Shown: positions 1 to 9,463, numbered from the stretch's first letter. The stretch: 64,000 bases of DNA from Nitrosopumilus sp. (GCF_025698945.1 NZ_JAILWM010000003.1:181091-245090), one strand, 5' to 3'. The notes: a model not told the origin generated them from the letters alone. Numbers and translations are program-made.

Positions 1-475
1 TTGCTGGAATAATTACATCGATATTTGATGTAATGTTATCTGTATTTGCAATTCCGATGACTGGAATTCCTGCATTTGTTGCTTCGATAATTGCTTGTTC
101 ATCCACTTGTGGGTCTGAGATTAAGACTATTTTTGGTTCAATGTAATATGGCAAAGAAGGATTTGTTAATGTACCTGGCATGAATCTGCCTAAAAGTTTC
201 TTTGAGCCTAAAATTTCACAAAATTTCTCAATCGGAGTCTCTGCATATTGTCTTCCAGAGCATACTATGAGATTCTCAGCACCTAATCTGTTGATGAATT
301 TGGCTGCAGTTTGAATTTTTTCTAATGTGATATCCAAATCAAGCATGTAAAGCCCTTCTGGACTAGCTTTTGTAATAAAAGATTTCATGAATTTGGTTTT
401 AACTTGAGTACCAACTCTGATACCTGTAGTTAGGATCTTCTTTTTGATGTCAGATGTTTCTGCTTGTTGGCTCAT
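1..475 (-). CDS. rps2: 30S ribosomal protein S2 (partial)
   Basis: This is the N-terminal ~158 residues of ribosomal protein S2 (uS2), a small-subunit protein of the head/body junction; the rest lies left of the window. The start is the ATG at 475, giving MSQQAETSDIKKKI. The segments KFINRLGAENLIVCSGRQYA and VLISDPQVDEQAIIEA are typical of archaeal S2. It sits 7 bp downstream of enolase and is probably co-transcribed as rpoN-eno-rps2, an order known from other archaea. No promoter is visible in the 7-bp gap. Confidence 0.95.
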   Translation of the reverse strand, partial: MSQQAETSDIKKKILTTGIRVGTQVKTKFMKSFITKASPEGLYMLDLDITLEKIQTAAKFINRLGAENLIVCSGRQYAETPIEKFCEILGSKKLLGRFMPGTLTNPSLPYYIEPKIVLISDPQVDEQAIIEATNAGIPVIGIANTDNITSNIDVIIPA

Positions 476-482
476 GACGATT

Positions 483-1721
483 TTAAATCTCTGCCATACC
501 GCATATTAAATCATGCTCTGATAGGCGTAAAAGTTCATTGAGTTTTGCCACTCTTTCTCCTCCAACTACCCCTACTTTGAGCATTTTTGACTTTGTTGCT
601 ATTCCTATGTGTGATATTTGTGAATCAGTGGATTCTCCTGATCTGTGTGATGTGATTAATTTTATATTATTTTGAGTTGCTAAATTGGCAAATTCAAATG
701 CATCAAAAAGACTACCTGCTTGATTTACTTTGAGAATTGCTGCATTACATGATTTTTTATCAATTGCTTTTTGTAAGATATCCTTGTTTGTAACAGTAAG
801 ATCGTCCCCTGTTACTAAGGTTTTTGGAAATTTGGCAGTCAATTCTGACATGTCTTCAAATGCTTCTTCGTGAACTGCATCTTCTGCATAAATTAATTTG
901 TATTTTTCAATAATGTCTGCAGCAAAATCAATTTGTTCACCAGTAGAATTTTCAAATCCAGCTCTATTGTATACATATTTTTCTTTTTGCTCATTCCATT
1001 GCGTAGATGATGCAAAGTCAACTCCGAGAGATACTTCTTTTCCTAAGGTAAATCCTAAATTCTCAATTGCTTTTACAGAAACTTCCAATGCTTTGTGATT
1101 CTCTAATTTTGGTGCCCATCCGCCCTCATCTCCTCTTCCATTAGTAAAACCTGGATCTTCTTTTTCTAAAACACTTCTAAGCTCCCTGTGCACTGCCAAA
1201 TTTGTCTCAATGGCACTTTCAATTGTTTTTGAGCCTGTTGAACAAACTAGTATCTCTTGAATGTCTGGTGTTCCAGGACCTGCATGTGCTCCTCCTCCTA
1301 GAATGTTTCCTAGTGGAAATGGAAACTTGTATGATGATTGTGGTGAGAGTATCTTGAATAATGGCTCTTCTGCTGCTTTAGCAGCTGATTCCATAGCTGC
1401 AATAGTTACTGCAAAAGCAAGTGCTCCTCCAACTTCTGAATAATTATTTGTTTTATCCAAACTTCTCACTGTATCATGAATAACTTTGAGATCCGAGGAG
1501 TCTAATCCAATAAATTTCTGAGCATTTTCTGATAAAACCCTTAGGCTCTCTTCTGGTTTTCCATTTGGGAAACTGACTGCCTCATATTTTCCTACACTAG
1601 CTCCTGATGGTGCACAAACTCTTCCTAGAAATTTTCCATCTGATTTCACATCAACCTCAATTGTCTTGCTTCCTCTACTGTTGTATAGAATACGTCCTTC
1701 AATTGAGGATATTTTGGCCAA
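483..1721 (-). CDS. eno: Enolase (phosphopyruvate hydratase)
   Basis: It interconverts 2-phosphoglycerate and phosphoenolpyruvate in the cytoplasm; in an autotroph with PEP carboxykinase nearby it probably runs mainly toward sugars. The protein is 412 residues, near the usual 410-430. Visible family motifs are the N-terminal NSRGSKTIEVDV, GDEGGWAPKL (about 198-206, with a catalytic Glu), EDAVHEE, GDDLTVTN, KVNQAGS with the catalytic Lys, and ITSHRSGE near residue 360. The ATG at 1721 lies one base after the rpoN stop, so the two are translationally close, and rps2 follows 7 bp on. Nothing is missing from the active site as far as I can see. Confidence 0.96.
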   Translation of the reverse strand: MAKISSIEGRILYNSRGSKTIEVDVKSDGKFLGRVCAPSGASVGKYEAVSFPNGKPEESLRVLSENAQKFIGLDSSDLKVIHDTVRSLDKTNNYSEVGGALAFAVTIAAMESAAKAAEEPLFKILSPQSSYKFPFPLGNILGGGAHAGPGTPDIQEILVCSTGSKTIESAIETNLAVHRELRSVLEKEDPGFTNGRGDEGGWAPKLENHKALEVSVKAIENLGFTLGKEVSLGVDFASSTQWNEQKEKYVYNRAGFENSTGEQIDFAADIIEKYKLIYAEDAVHEEAFEDMSELTAKFPKTLVTGDDLTVTNKDILQKAIDKKSCNAAILKVNQAGSLFDAFEFANLATQNNIKLITSHRSGESTDSQISHIGIATKSKMLKVGVVGGERVAKLNELLRLSEHDLICGMAEI

Positions 1722-1722
1722 G

Positions 1723-1959
1723 TTACTCTAACTCAGATTGAACTTCTTGTTTTCTTCTCTGAATTGCTTCATAAAATGGAATTACTTGCTGAATTGTTTC
1801 AACAGTAGTCAATAACATTCGTCTACAACAATATCTTTCAATTCCTAAAGAATCTAAAACTTTGACTGGATCTTCTCCAGCTTTTACTTTATTTTCATAA
1901 TCTTCAAATTTATCGGCAACTAAATTACCACATGTAAAACATCTTACTGGAATTAACAT
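1723..1959 (-). CDS. rpoN: DNA-directed RNA polymerase subunit N (Rpb10 homologue)
   Basis: A small zinc-binding assembly subunit of archaeal RNA polymerase. I chose the ATG at 1959, which gives 78 residues starting MLIPVRCFTCG, the invariant family start. A 12-residue upstream extension to 1995 is possible but has no family support. The zinc ligands are Cys7 and Cys10 (CFTCG) and Cys44-Cys45 (RYCCRRM). It leads the minus-strand run rpoN-eno-rps2. In many archaea rpoN follows rpl13-rps9; here a divergent tRNA-Leu lies immediately upstream, so the cluster has been cut at this point. Confidence 0.95.
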   Translation of the reverse strand: MLIPVRCFTCGNLVADKFEDYENKVKAGEDPVKVLDSLGIERYCCRRMLLTTVETIQQVIPFYEAIQRRKQEVQSELE

Positions 1960-2011
1960 ACGAACAAAAAAGTAATCAAGGATTATAAAAACCATGCAAG
2001 GTCATTTTGTT

Positions 2012-2096
2012 GCGGGCGTCGCCCAGCCTGGCCAAAGGCGCTAGCTTGAGGGGCTAGTCTCTTAGGAGTTCGTGGGTTCAAATCCCATCGCCCGCA
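2012..2096 (+). tRNA. tRNA-Leu (GAG)
   Basis: A class II cloverleaf. The acceptor strands GCGGGCG (2012-2018) and CGCCCGC (2089-2095) pair perfectly, with discriminator A2096. The anticodon stem CTAGC/GCTAG encloses TTGAGGG, so the anticodon is GAG. A long variable arm with a CTC/GAG stem fits leucine. The T-arm carries GGTTCAAATCC. No intron and no encoded CCA. It lies between divergent rpoN and the convergent translin-like gene. Confidence 0.95.
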
Positions 2097-2109
2097 TTAT
2101 ATGTAAAAA

Positions 2110-2724
2110 TTATTTTTCTATATTTTGTAAAGTCTTGATTAATTCTGAACGTCTTTTTTCTTCAGTTATTGCAGATCTAACATCATCGACAAGTATTCTA
2201 TTAACATCTATTTTTCTTCTAGCTTCTTTTACAACTTTGTCATATAATGAAAAAGTGTAAAGATTAAGATACAAATTCTCCATTACATCAAAAATTCTTG
2301 TAGCCTCTTCGATGTTACCTGTTCGAATTTTATCAAATACCATTCTTTTTAATTCTCCAACACAATCAAGTAAACCTAGAACATAAGATTCTGGAGATAC
2401 TGATAATTTTTTATCAGACGGAATTACTTTTTTCTCAACTATTGCAATAAGACACACTGCTTCAACATATTCTTGTTCAGGAGTTATTAGATATCTTTTA
2501 AGATCGCCCAATGCTTTTTTCTTATATTTTTTCAATAATGTTTCTGCTTGTCTCAAATGTTTTTTGCCTGTTTGTAAATCTCCTTTGTGAACTGCAATAA
2601 TTGATCTACTACAAAGAATAATCACTTCTCTGGTATTTTTTAAAAGAAATTCTCTTGAATCTTGAACTGTTCCTAATGATTTTGCAATTTTATCTAATGA
2701 AGTTTTAACATTTCCTAATGACAT
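2110..2724 (-). CDS. Translin-family RNA/DNA-binding protein
   Basis: A 204-residue, all-helical, lysine-rich protein resembling archaeal translin homologues. In eukaryotes translin forms single-strand nucleic-acid-binding octamers and, with TRAX, an RNase; the archaeal versions are probably homomeric. Family features seen are the N-terminal helix with DSREFLLKNTREVIILCSRSI, the central PEQEYVEAVCLIAIVEKK, and the late YLNLYTFSLYDKVVKEARRKID. It ends 14 bp from the 3' end of tRNA-Leu on the opposite strand. The family call rests on overall pattern, not on a catalytic motif. Confidence 0.75.
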   Translation of the reverse strand: MSLGNVKTSLDKIAKSLGTVQDSREFLLKNTREVIILCSRSIIAVHKGDLQTGKKHLRQAETLLKKYKKKALGDLKRYLITPEQEYVEAVCLIAIVEKKVIPSDKKLSVSPESYVLGLLDCVGELKRMVFDKIRTGNIEEATRIFDVMENLYLNLYTFSLYDKVVKEARRKIDVNRILVDDVRSAITEEKRRSELIKTLQNIEK

Positions 2725-2813
2725 TACTAATTATCCTAAATCCTAGGATAAAGCCGTTTGCCAAACTCTTAGGAAGTTCTCAACATCCATTTCCTAAATC
2801 AAATTTTTGAAGA

Positions 2814-4019
2814 CTATGATTTGAATGCATTTCTCAATAAAATTGGCGCAATGAATATTGTTGCTAAAATCACAAATACAAGTGTAGAGTAAATCTCATC
2901 TGAAAGTATCTCAAAAGCTAATCCTATTCCTGCAACAATAAATGCTACTTCTCCTCTTGCAATCATTCCATATCCAATTAAAAAACCTCTTTTCTTGTTT
3001 TTTAACAAAATGGATGCAGGAATTCCACATCCAAGAACTTTAGAAAATACTGCAACTATCAAAATTACTGTAAACAAAACCCAGTTGATTGAAGAAATTT
3101 GTGTAATGTCTACATATGTTCCAATTACTGCAAAAAACAATGGAGCGACAATAACCTTTAACCTTCCAACAAACTCGTGCACCTGAACTGCTAATTTAGA
3201 ACCTGCTAATCCCATTCCAGCCGCAAATGCTCCTACAATGGGATTTAATCCAATACTAGATGCAATTGCAGCTAAACCAAACGCTGAACCGAGTGCAACA
3301 CCTTCTCTTGTACCTCTTGCATCTAATGTTGACGGATGTGTTTTTGAAACTATGTGAACTATCTTAGGCAACAAATACACTGCTCCTAATAAAATTAAAA
3401 TCCAAAATACTATATCTGTAATTGTAGTTATTGCAACTGATTCTATTGTTGGAATTGTTTCCAAAGTAACAATCGAAATTACTGCTGAAAGAATTGCAAG
3501 ACCTAATACATCATCCAATACAGCGGCATTTACCAGAATATTTCCTTCTTTTGATCTCTCTTTTCCTAGTTCTTCTAAAATTACGACAGATACAGCAATA
3601 CTTGTTGCGCTAAGGGTTGCACCAATTAATACTGCAACTGTCCAATTAAATCCCATAAGAAATACAATAAAGTACCCTGTGGCAAGAGGAACGATTACTC
3701 CACACACTCCAATAATTGCAGACTTTGGACCTGCTTTGATTAGATCATGAAATGTAAAATGTAGTCCTGCAGAAAACAAGATTATGATTCCAGAAATTTG
3801 CCATAAACCCAACATTACCTCATTCAGTTCAACAATTGGTCTCTCAAAAATTGGGATTACACCACCTAATGCCGTAGGTCCTAGGATAATCCCTGCAAAC
3901 ACAAATCCAACTACCTCTGAGATTTTGAAATGAGAACATAATCTTCCCAAAAGTAATGCGGGTAAGACTAAAAATAAAATCCCGATAATTGTTGGAACTA
4001 CATCAAACTCTGAGACCAT
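2814..4019 (-). CDS. CPA2-type cation/proton antiporter (KefB/NapA-like)
   Basis: A 401-residue integral membrane protein with about 12 hydrophobic segments and no soluble C-terminal TrkA domain. It probably exchanges Na+ or K+ for protons. The key sign is NAAVLDD with Asp169-Asp170, the double-Asp motif of electrogenic CPA2 antiporters. Other family marks are FVFAGIILGPTALGG near the N-terminus, IIILFSAGLHF, GATLSATSIAVSVVILEELG, and VGAFAAGMGLAGSK. It starts at ATG 4019, divergent from the epimerase gene. Substrate cannot be told from the sequence. Confidence 0.88.
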   Translation of the reverse strand: MVSEFDVVPTIIGILFLVLPALLLGRLCSHFKISEVVGFVFAGIILGPTALGGVIPIFERPIVELNEVMLGLWQISGIIILFSAGLHFTFHDLIKAGPKSAIIGVCGVIVPLATGYFIVFLMGFNWTVAVLIGATLSATSIAVSVVILEELGKERSKEGNILVNAAVLDDVLGLAILSAVISIVTLETIPTIESVAITTITDIVFWILILLGAVYLLPKIVHIVSKTHPSTLDARGTREGVALGSAFGLAAIASSIGLNPIVGAFAAGMGLAGSKLAVQVHEFVGRLKVIVAPLFFAVIGTYVDITQISSINWVLFTVILIVAVFSKVLGCGIPASILLKNKKRGFLIGYGMIARGEVAFIVAGIGLAFEILSDEIYSTLVFVILATIFIAPILLRNAFKS

Positions 4020-4143
4020 TTGTGCCTAATTTTGATTTATTGCCTTAAAACTCTAGTCTCTTATTTGCAAAACTGAAATCTATGATTAGGCCCTATTTTG
4101 TACTTCCAAAGCTCTTATTTTGGTAATTATTTTCTTGAACAAT

Positions 4144-4791
4144 ATGGAAATTACCGTAGATCAAATGTACAAAATTGAAAACAAAGGTCATGATATGGGC
4201 TTTTTAAAAAAATTCATGATGGAAAATGCTGGAGCCGTATCTGTTAGAAGATTAGTAGAAAAACTCGTAAATTTAGATTCAAAAAAAGTGCTAATTTTTG
4301 TTGGTTTGGGAAATAATGGTGGTGATGGATTAGTAATGGCAAGACATTTGGCAGGTTATGGTGCCGATGTAACAGTAATTTTACTTGGAAAACCAGAGAA
4401 AATTAAAACTGAAGAAAGTAATTGGAATTGGTCAATCTTAAAAAAAATGCCATCAGTGAAATTAGTCTCAGGTGATTCATTTGATGTAAGTTTTAAACCA
4501 GATGTAATTGTGGATGCCATACTTGGCACTGGAATTTCAGGAGAAATTCGAGAACCATACGCATCAGCAATAAATTACATTAATCAAACAGATTGCTACA
4601 AATTTGCAGTTGATGTTCCTTCTGGACTAGATCCGCAAACGGGAGAGACAGCAAATATTTACACAAAATGTAACATGACTGTAACATTTCATAAGATGAA
4701 ACAAGGTATTCCAAAAAGAAAGGATCTTACTGGAGAACTACATGCCGAAAAAATTGGAATTCCACCAGAAGCTGAGGAGGGAATACTTTGA
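4144..4791 (+). CDS. NAD(P)H-hydrate epimerase (YjeF N-terminal domain)
   Basis: It repairs damaged NAD(P)HX by epimerising the R form to the S form. The protein is 215 residues from ATG 4144 (MEITVDQMYKIE); an in-frame TTG at 4120 would add 8 residues. The Rossmann-like signature GLGNNGGDG lies at about 55-63, and VDVPSGLDPQTG follows with the catalytic Asp region. Many archaea fuse this to the ADP/ATP-dependent dehydratase domain. Here only the epimerase domain is present, so the dehydratase must be encoded elsewhere. Its stop overlaps the TTG start of the next gene by 3 bp, indicating coupled translation. Confidence 0.88.
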   Translation: MEITVDQMYKIENKGHDMGFLKKFMMENAGAVSVRRLVEKLVNLDSKKVLIFVGLGNNGGDGLVMARHLAGYGADVTVILLGKPEKIKTEESNWNWSILKKMPSVKLVSGDSFDVSFKPDVIVDAILGTGISGEIREPYASAINYINQTDCYKFAVDVPSGLDPQTGETANIYTKCNMTVTFHKMKQGIPKRKDLTGELHAEKIGIPPEAEEGIL

Positions 4792-5399
4792 TAGTTCATC
4801 AAATCCAAGTTGGAAATATGCAGAATTTTACATATATTGTTGAAGATGAAGAAACCAATGAAGCAATAATTATTGATCCTTCATGGGATTTAATGGAATT
4901 GGAATTGGTAATTAAAAAAAATGATCTTAAAATTAAATATATTGTAAATACACATCACCATTTTGATCATACTATTGGTAATGAAGCAATGCATGATTCC
5001 ACAAAGGCTCCAATTATCCAACATGAGTTTTCAGAATTAAAACACGACATTTCTGTAAAAGATGGTGATTTTATTGAGTTTGGAAATTCAAAACTCAAAG
5101 TACTGCATACGCCTGGGCATTCAAAGGATAGTATCTGCTTGATAGGTGATGGAAAAATTTTCTCAGGTGATACATTGTTTGTTGGAAATTGCGGTAGAAT
5201 TGATCTTCCTGGAGGAAGTGCAAAAGAACTGTATCATAGCCTCTTTGACATTCTATATTCTTTAGACGATAATCTGGTCCTTTATTCAGGTCATAATTAT
5301 GGGCATTCAGAGACATCTGCACTTGGACAAGAAAAGATTACTAATCTTGTATTGCAGAAAAGAACCGAACAACAATTTCTTGAAATGATGGGTCAGTGA
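4788..5399 (+). CDS. MBL-fold metallo-hydrolase (glyoxalase II-like)
   Basis: A 203-residue metallo-beta-lactamase-fold hydrolase, probably a thioesterase of the hydroxyacylglutathione-hydrolase type. Since these archaea are not known to use glutathione, the substrate is open. The dinuclear metal site is complete: THHHFDH (His56, His58, Asp60, His61), HTPGHS (His111), FSGDTL (Asp128) and YSGHNYG (His169). The start is TTG at 4788, overlapping the epimerase stop. The cobT-like gene follows 4 bp on, so the three look like one operon. A persulfide dioxygenase role is less likely but not excluded. Confidence 0.85.
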   Translation: MIVHQIQVGNMQNFTYIVEDEETNEAIIIDPSWDLMELELVIKKNDLKIKYIVNTHHHFDHTIGNEAMHDSTKAPIIQHEFSELKHDISVKDGDFIEFGNSKLKVLHTPGHSKDSICLIGDGKIFSGDTLFVGNCGRIDLPGGSAKELYHSLFDILYSLDDNLVLYSGHNYGHSETSALGQEKITNLVLQKRTEQQFLEMMGQ

Positions 5400-5403
5400 T
5401 TTT

Positions 5404-6468
5404 TTGGAAAATTTTGAATTATTTGGAAATACTGAAAATGCTCAAAAATTTCTTAATTGTATAAAACCCGGAAAGTTTCTATTCTCTCTTGTACTGTCAT
5501 ATACTGAAACTTGTGAAATTCCAGGAATTTCTTTTGCAGGTGCAGACAAGGACTCGATAAAATTTACTCCTCCTGCTGATGCAGAATATCTTCATTATGG
5601 ATATTGTAAAACAATTGAAAAAATCCCAATGACTCCTGATGGAAAACCAACTCCTGGATTACTCACTAAAACTGCTTTAGAATCTGCTAGCATTCCTCAT
5701 ATTACAATTAATGCTGGAAGTAAAATTTCTCCACAACTACCATTCATTAATACTGGAATGTCTTTTGGAAAGAATATTTCAATTCAAGATGCAATGACTG
5801 ATTCTGAAGTATCTCATGCCGTAGATTATGGGCGAATAGTTGGAAGAACTTTAGCTTCTCTAACTGATTGTCTAATAATTGGTGAAAGTATTCCTGGAGG
5901 CACTACTACATCATTAGCAGTGCTACGTGCATTGGGTTTTGATGCAAAAGTTAGTTCAAGTATTCCAAACAATCCTGTAGAACTAAAAAATCAAATTGTA
6001 ACTTCAGCATTAGAACGAATTGATTCAGATCATCCTTATAGAATTATTTCTAAAGTTGGAGATCCTATGATTCCTTTTGTAGCAGGAATGCTAAGTTCTG
6101 CCTCTGAGGTATCTAAGGTAATGCTTGCTGGTGGGACTCAAATGACTGCTGTGCTTGCCTTTGCATCAAAAATTGGATTTAATGATGAAAATGCGGCCAT
6201 TGGAACAACTTCATACATTACTAATGATCAAAGTGCAAATTTTCAAACTTTAGTTTCAAAAATTGCAGATGTTCCAGCATTTTCTGTAGATCCAGGATTG
6301 AGCAATTCTAAATTTCCAGGATTAAAGGCATTCTCAGAAGGTTTTGCAAAAGAGGGAGTTGGTGCAGGAGGCAGTATTATTTCATCTATGATCAAAACAG
6401 GAAATTCTTCACAAAAGTTTCTGGAATTAGCAGAAAAAGAATATCATAGATTGTTTACTTCACAGTAA
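5404..6468 (+). CDS. cobT: Nicotinate mononucleotide-dependent phosphoribosyltransferase, archaeal CobT family
   Basis: In cobalamin lower-ligand assembly this family makes the alpha-ribazole phosphate from nicotinate mononucleotide and a base. The protein is 354 residues with TTG start at 5404. The glycine-rich GESIPGGTTTSLAVLRALG, KVGDPMIPFVAGM and MLAGGTQMTAVLA segments match the archaeal (TIGR00303/UPF0284) branch rather than bacterial CobT. Ammonia-oxidising thaumarchaea are known cobalamin producers, so the gene fits the organism. Its last 14 bp overlap the 3' end of convergent glmS. Confidence 0.85.
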   Translation: MENFELFGNTENAQKFLNCIKPGKFLFSLVLSYTETCEIPGISFAGADKDSIKFTPPADAEYLHYGYCKTIEKIPMTPDGKPTPGLLTKTALESASIPHITINAGSKISPQLPFINTGMSFGKNISIQDAMTDSEVSHAVDYGRIVGRTLASLTDCLIIGESIPGGTTTSLAVLRALGFDAKVSSSIPNNPVELKNQIVTSALERIDSDHPYRIISKVGDPMIPFVAGMLSSASEVSKVMLAGGTQMTAVLAFASKIGFNDENAAIGTTSYITNDQSANFQTLVSKIADVPAFSVDPGLSNSKFPGLKAFSEGFAKEGVGAGGSIISSMIKTGNSSQKFLELAEKEYHRLFTSQ

Positions 6469-8209
6469 CTGATTTTGCAAGATTTCTTGGATAATCTGGA
6501 TCTGTATCTTTCTCTAATGCAGCATAATACGATAATAACTGAATAGGAATTATCTCTGAAATTGGATATGTCAGCTCATCTGTTTTTGGAATTTCTATCC
6601 AATAATCATACACATCACTTTCAATGTCTGAAATTCCAATAATTTTTGCATTACGTGCTTTAATTTCTCTTGCACTAGTTAGGGTATCTGCATAAGTCGA
6701 ATCATTTGGATTGATAATCACTACAAACACATTTGAGTCCATTAATGCCAGTGGACCGTGTTTTAATTCCCCCCCTGCAATTCCTTCAGCATGAATGTAT
6801 GTTAATTCTTTTAATTTCAAAGCTGCCTCAATAGCAATTGGATAGTGCATCCCTCTGCCCAGAATATAAATATCTGAAATGTCTTTGAGCTCCTTTGCAA
6901 TTTGCTGAATTTTTTTTGGGTTTTCTAACGTTTTTGAAACTGTTTGAGATATTTTATCAAAATCTATGGTTATACTCATTAATTTTTCAACAATTTTATA
7001 GATGATGACTAGCTGTGAAGTAAAACTTTTTGTGGCGGCAACCCCTATCTCAGGCCCACAGTTCATGCCAATTATAACATCTGCCTCTCTTGCAAGAGAT
7101 GATGTTAACAGATTTACAATTGCAATGATCTTACAATTTGCCTGTTTTGCAATCTTTACAGCCTCAAGCACATCTGCACTTTCACCGCTTTGAGAAATGG
7201 CAACAAGTATTGAATTCTCTTCTATGCTGTCAGGGGAAAATTGTAGCTCACTTGACATTATAGTGTCTATTTTGATTTTGGCATACTTTGAAAAAATTTG
7301 TTTGGCAATTAATGCTGAATTATAACTAGTTCCACTTCCTGTTACATAGATGTTTTTAGCATGTTTCATATAATCCGCAGTTTGCTCTATTGCCTTTGTT
7401 GTTTTTTCTCCAGCTTTTAGTATTGTCTCATGTTGTTCATAAATTTCCTTTAATGTGAAATGTGCATAGTCTCCTTTGTATGCATCTCCAAATTCTTTTG
7501 AGACTTTGGTAATCCCATACTTTGCATGTTTTCCATTAAAATCTAAAATTTGAAATTTATTTTTGTCTAAAATTACAAAATTTTCATTTTCCATGTAAAT
7601 TGCATCATCTGTGTATTCAATAAATCCCAATACATCACTTGACAAAAAGAAATCACTTTGTCCTACTCCAATAATTAGTGGCTCATGAAATTTTGCAGCT
7701 GCAAGTTGCCCATTCTCAAACATTGCTACAAATGCATAATGACCTTTTAGTTCTGCAACTGTTTTAATTATTGTTTCTTTAACATCGTTACTTTCTTCAT
7801 AATTTTTCTGGAGTAAATTAGCAATTATTTCGCTATCTGTTTCGCTTTTGAAAACATATCCCTTACTTTCTAACTCTTTTTTTAGCTCTTGGTAATTTTC
7901 TATTATTCCATTATGCACTATTGCAATTTTTCCTGAATTGCTAGGATGTGGATGTGCATTTACATCTGTAACTTTTCCATGTGTTGCCCATCTGGTGTGG
8001 CCAATTCCTATCTTTCCTGGAAGAGAATCTAATTTTACTTTGAGATTTACTTCATTTACTTTACCTGTTCCTTTCTTTAACTCGATTTGATTGTTTGATT
8101 CTGTTGCTACTCCAACACTATCATATCCACGATATTCCATTCGTTTTAGCCCCTTTACTATAATTGGGGCCGCAATATCGTTTCCATAATATCCAATTAT
8201 TGAACACAT
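6455..8209 (-). CDS. glmS: Glutamine-fructose-6-phosphate aminotransferase (isomerizing)
   Basis: It makes glucosamine-6-phosphate from fructose-6-phosphate and glutamine, the first step to UDP-GlcNAc for glycan and N-glycosylation precursors. The 584-residue protein has Cys2 directly after Met (MCSIIGYYG), the N-terminal nucleophile of the glutaminase domain, with HTRWATHG and HNGIIENY. Two SIS isomerase domains follow (VTGSGTSYNSA, AISQSGESADVLEAV, LGRGMHYPIA) and the end is DYPRNLAKSVTVK, typical of GlmS. The ATG at 8209 is 54 bp downstream of rps4, so it may be read from the S13-S4 transcript. The stop overlaps convergent cobT by 14 bp. Confidence 0.95.
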   Translation of the reverse strand: MCSIIGYYGNDIAAPIIVKGLKRMEYRGYDSVGVATESNNQIELKKGTGKVNEVNLKVKLDSLPGKIGIGHTRWATHGKVTDVNAHPHPSNSGKIAIVHNGIIENYQELKKELESKGYVFKSETDSEIIANLLQKNYEESNDVKETIIKTVAELKGHYAFVAMFENGQLAAAKFHEPLIIGVGQSDFFLSSDVLGFIEYTDDAIYMENENFVILDKNKFQILDFNGKHAKYGITKVSKEFGDAYKGDYAHFTLKEIYEQHETILKAGEKTTKAIEQTADYMKHAKNIYVTGSGTSYNSALIAKQIFSKYAKIKIDTIMSSELQFSPDSIEENSILVAISQSGESADVLEAVKIAKQANCKIIAIVNLLTSSLAREADVIIGMNCGPEIGVAATKSFTSQLVIIYKIVEKLMSITIDFDKISQTVSKTLENPKKIQQIAKELKDISDIYILGRGMHYPIAIEAALKLKELTYIHAEGIAGGELKHGPLALMDSNVFVVIINPNDSTYADTLTSAREIKARNAKIIGISDIESDVYDYWIEIPKTDELTYPISEIIPIQLLSYYAALEKDTDPDYPRNLAKSVTVK

Positions 8210-8263
8210 TTCTTATCTATCTGATAATTAGGGGGTTATTTACTGATAAGCCTATTTTTTCTA

Positions 8264-8878
8264 TTATTCTGTTGAAGAACTTTCATCTTTTGTTGCTGTT
8301 TTTGCTGGAGTCTCTGCTACAGGAGTCTCAGCACCTTCGACTTCCTCAGCTGGAGCCTCAACAACAGGCTCCTCTTTTGTTTTTTCTAACATTTGAGGAA
8401 TTTTTGATTCAGGTGAAAAATGAATATTGTTTTCTTCTGCAACAGTCACAATATATGATGGAATGTTTACTCTTCTTTCTCCAATCATAATATGACCATG
8501 AATTACTGCTTGTCTTGCTTGATAAGGTGTTTTAAATCCAAGTTTCTTTGTTACAATAGTCTGTAATCTACGAGAAAGTAAATCATTTGGAGTCAAATTC
8601 AACACATCGTCTAATGATGCATCACCACTAACTAATCCAATTCGTGCAAGTGATTTCATTAATATTGGTTCTTTTTCTTCTCTGATTTCTTGTCCTAATG
8701 CAAGTAATGATCTTGCTTGATGTCTAACTCTAGATAATTCAGTATGTGCTTTCCATAATTCTCTTTTAGTTCTTAATCCAAATGTTCCAAGAGTTTTCAA
8801 CTCTTCCATTTTTAATTCATAATTAAGTGGTCTTTTTGGTTTTCTCCAAACTCTTCGTGGATATTTAGGATCTCCCAT
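8264..8878 (-). CDS. rps4: 30S ribosomal protein S4
   Basis: Primary 16S rRNA-binding protein of the small subunit (uS4). 204 residues from ATG 8878 (MGDPKYPRRVWRKPKRP). The S4 RNA-binding domain is visible at LSRRLQTIVTKKLGFKT followed by ARQAVIHGHIMIGERRVNIPSYIV. The last ~35 residues are a low-complexity Glu/Ala/Pro/Val/Thr tail (from about KEEPVVEAPAEE) beyond the conserved fold. It follows rps13 by 9 bp, the usual archaeal order, but rps11 does not follow; glmS does. Confidence 0.95.
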   Translation of the reverse strand: MGDPKYPRRVWRKPKRPLNYELKMEELKTLGTFGLRTKRELWKAHTELSRVRHQARSLLALGQEIREEKEPILMKSLARIGLVSGDASLDDVLNLTPNDLLSRRLQTIVTKKLGFKTPYQARQAVIHGHIMIGERRVNIPSYIVTVAEENNIHFSPESKIPQMLEKTKEEPVVEAPAEEVEGAETPVAETPAKTATKDESSSTE

Positions 8879-8887
8879 TCAAAACAC

Positions 8888-9463
8888 CTATTTAGCTTTC
8901 TCCGCTGGAGCTTCTTTCTTTTCAGCTGCTGGAGCTGCGGCTGCTGTAGTTGGTGCTGCTGCCGTTGGTGCTGCTGGAGATCCACCAGAAGAATCTTTTG
9001 TAGGAGCTGCTTGTCCACCAGCTTTAGCTACACCTACTGCTCCACCCTTTCTACCTGATGTTCTAGTTCGCTGTCCTCTAACTTTTAATCCATTAAGGTG
9101 ACGATAACCTCTCCAACTAGCAACTATTCTTTCTCTTTCAATATCATTTCTTAAAGTAAATGGAATATCTGATGTAAGTAAATGTAAATCCGTTCCTGTT
9201 TCAATATCTTTTCTTCTGTTGATAAACCATGAAGGAAAATTTCCTGCAATTGGATCTGTAATTAATTTTTCAATAGCTTGAACATTCTCTTCTGTCAAAT
9301 TTCCTATGTGGGAATTTGTGTCAATATTTAGGGTGTCAAGAATTGCAGTGGCAAAATTATAGCCAATGCCTTTGATTTTAGTAAGACCTACGATTATCTT
9401 TCTCTCTCCTGGGATATCGTTACCCACAATCCTTACAATGTGTCTGTATTCCTGACTACTCAA
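8888..9463 (-). CDS. rps13: 30S ribosomal protein S13
   Basis: Head protein of the small subunit contacting the P-site tRNA (uS13). The start is TTG at 9463 ([12 protein letters not shown]), matching the family N-terminus. The helix-two-turn-helix region and the basic [24 protein letters not shown] stretch, given here in parts as [13 protein letters not shown] and [10 protein letters not shown], are present. At 191 residues it is longer than the usual ~150: the last ~45 residues are a Gly/Ala/Pro/Thr-rich tail ending in a charged [11 protein letters not shown]. First gene of the rps13-rps4 pair. Confidence 0.95.
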   Translation of the reverse strand: MSSQEYRHIVRIVGNDIPGERKIIVGLTKIKGIGYNFATAILDTLNIDTNSHIGNLTEENVQAIEKLITDPIAGNFPSWFINRRKDIETGTDLHLLTSDIPFTLRNDIERERIVASWRGYRHLNGLKVRGQRTRTSGRKGGAVGVAKAGGQAAPTKDSSGGSPAAPTAAAPTTAAAAPAAEKKEAPAEKAK

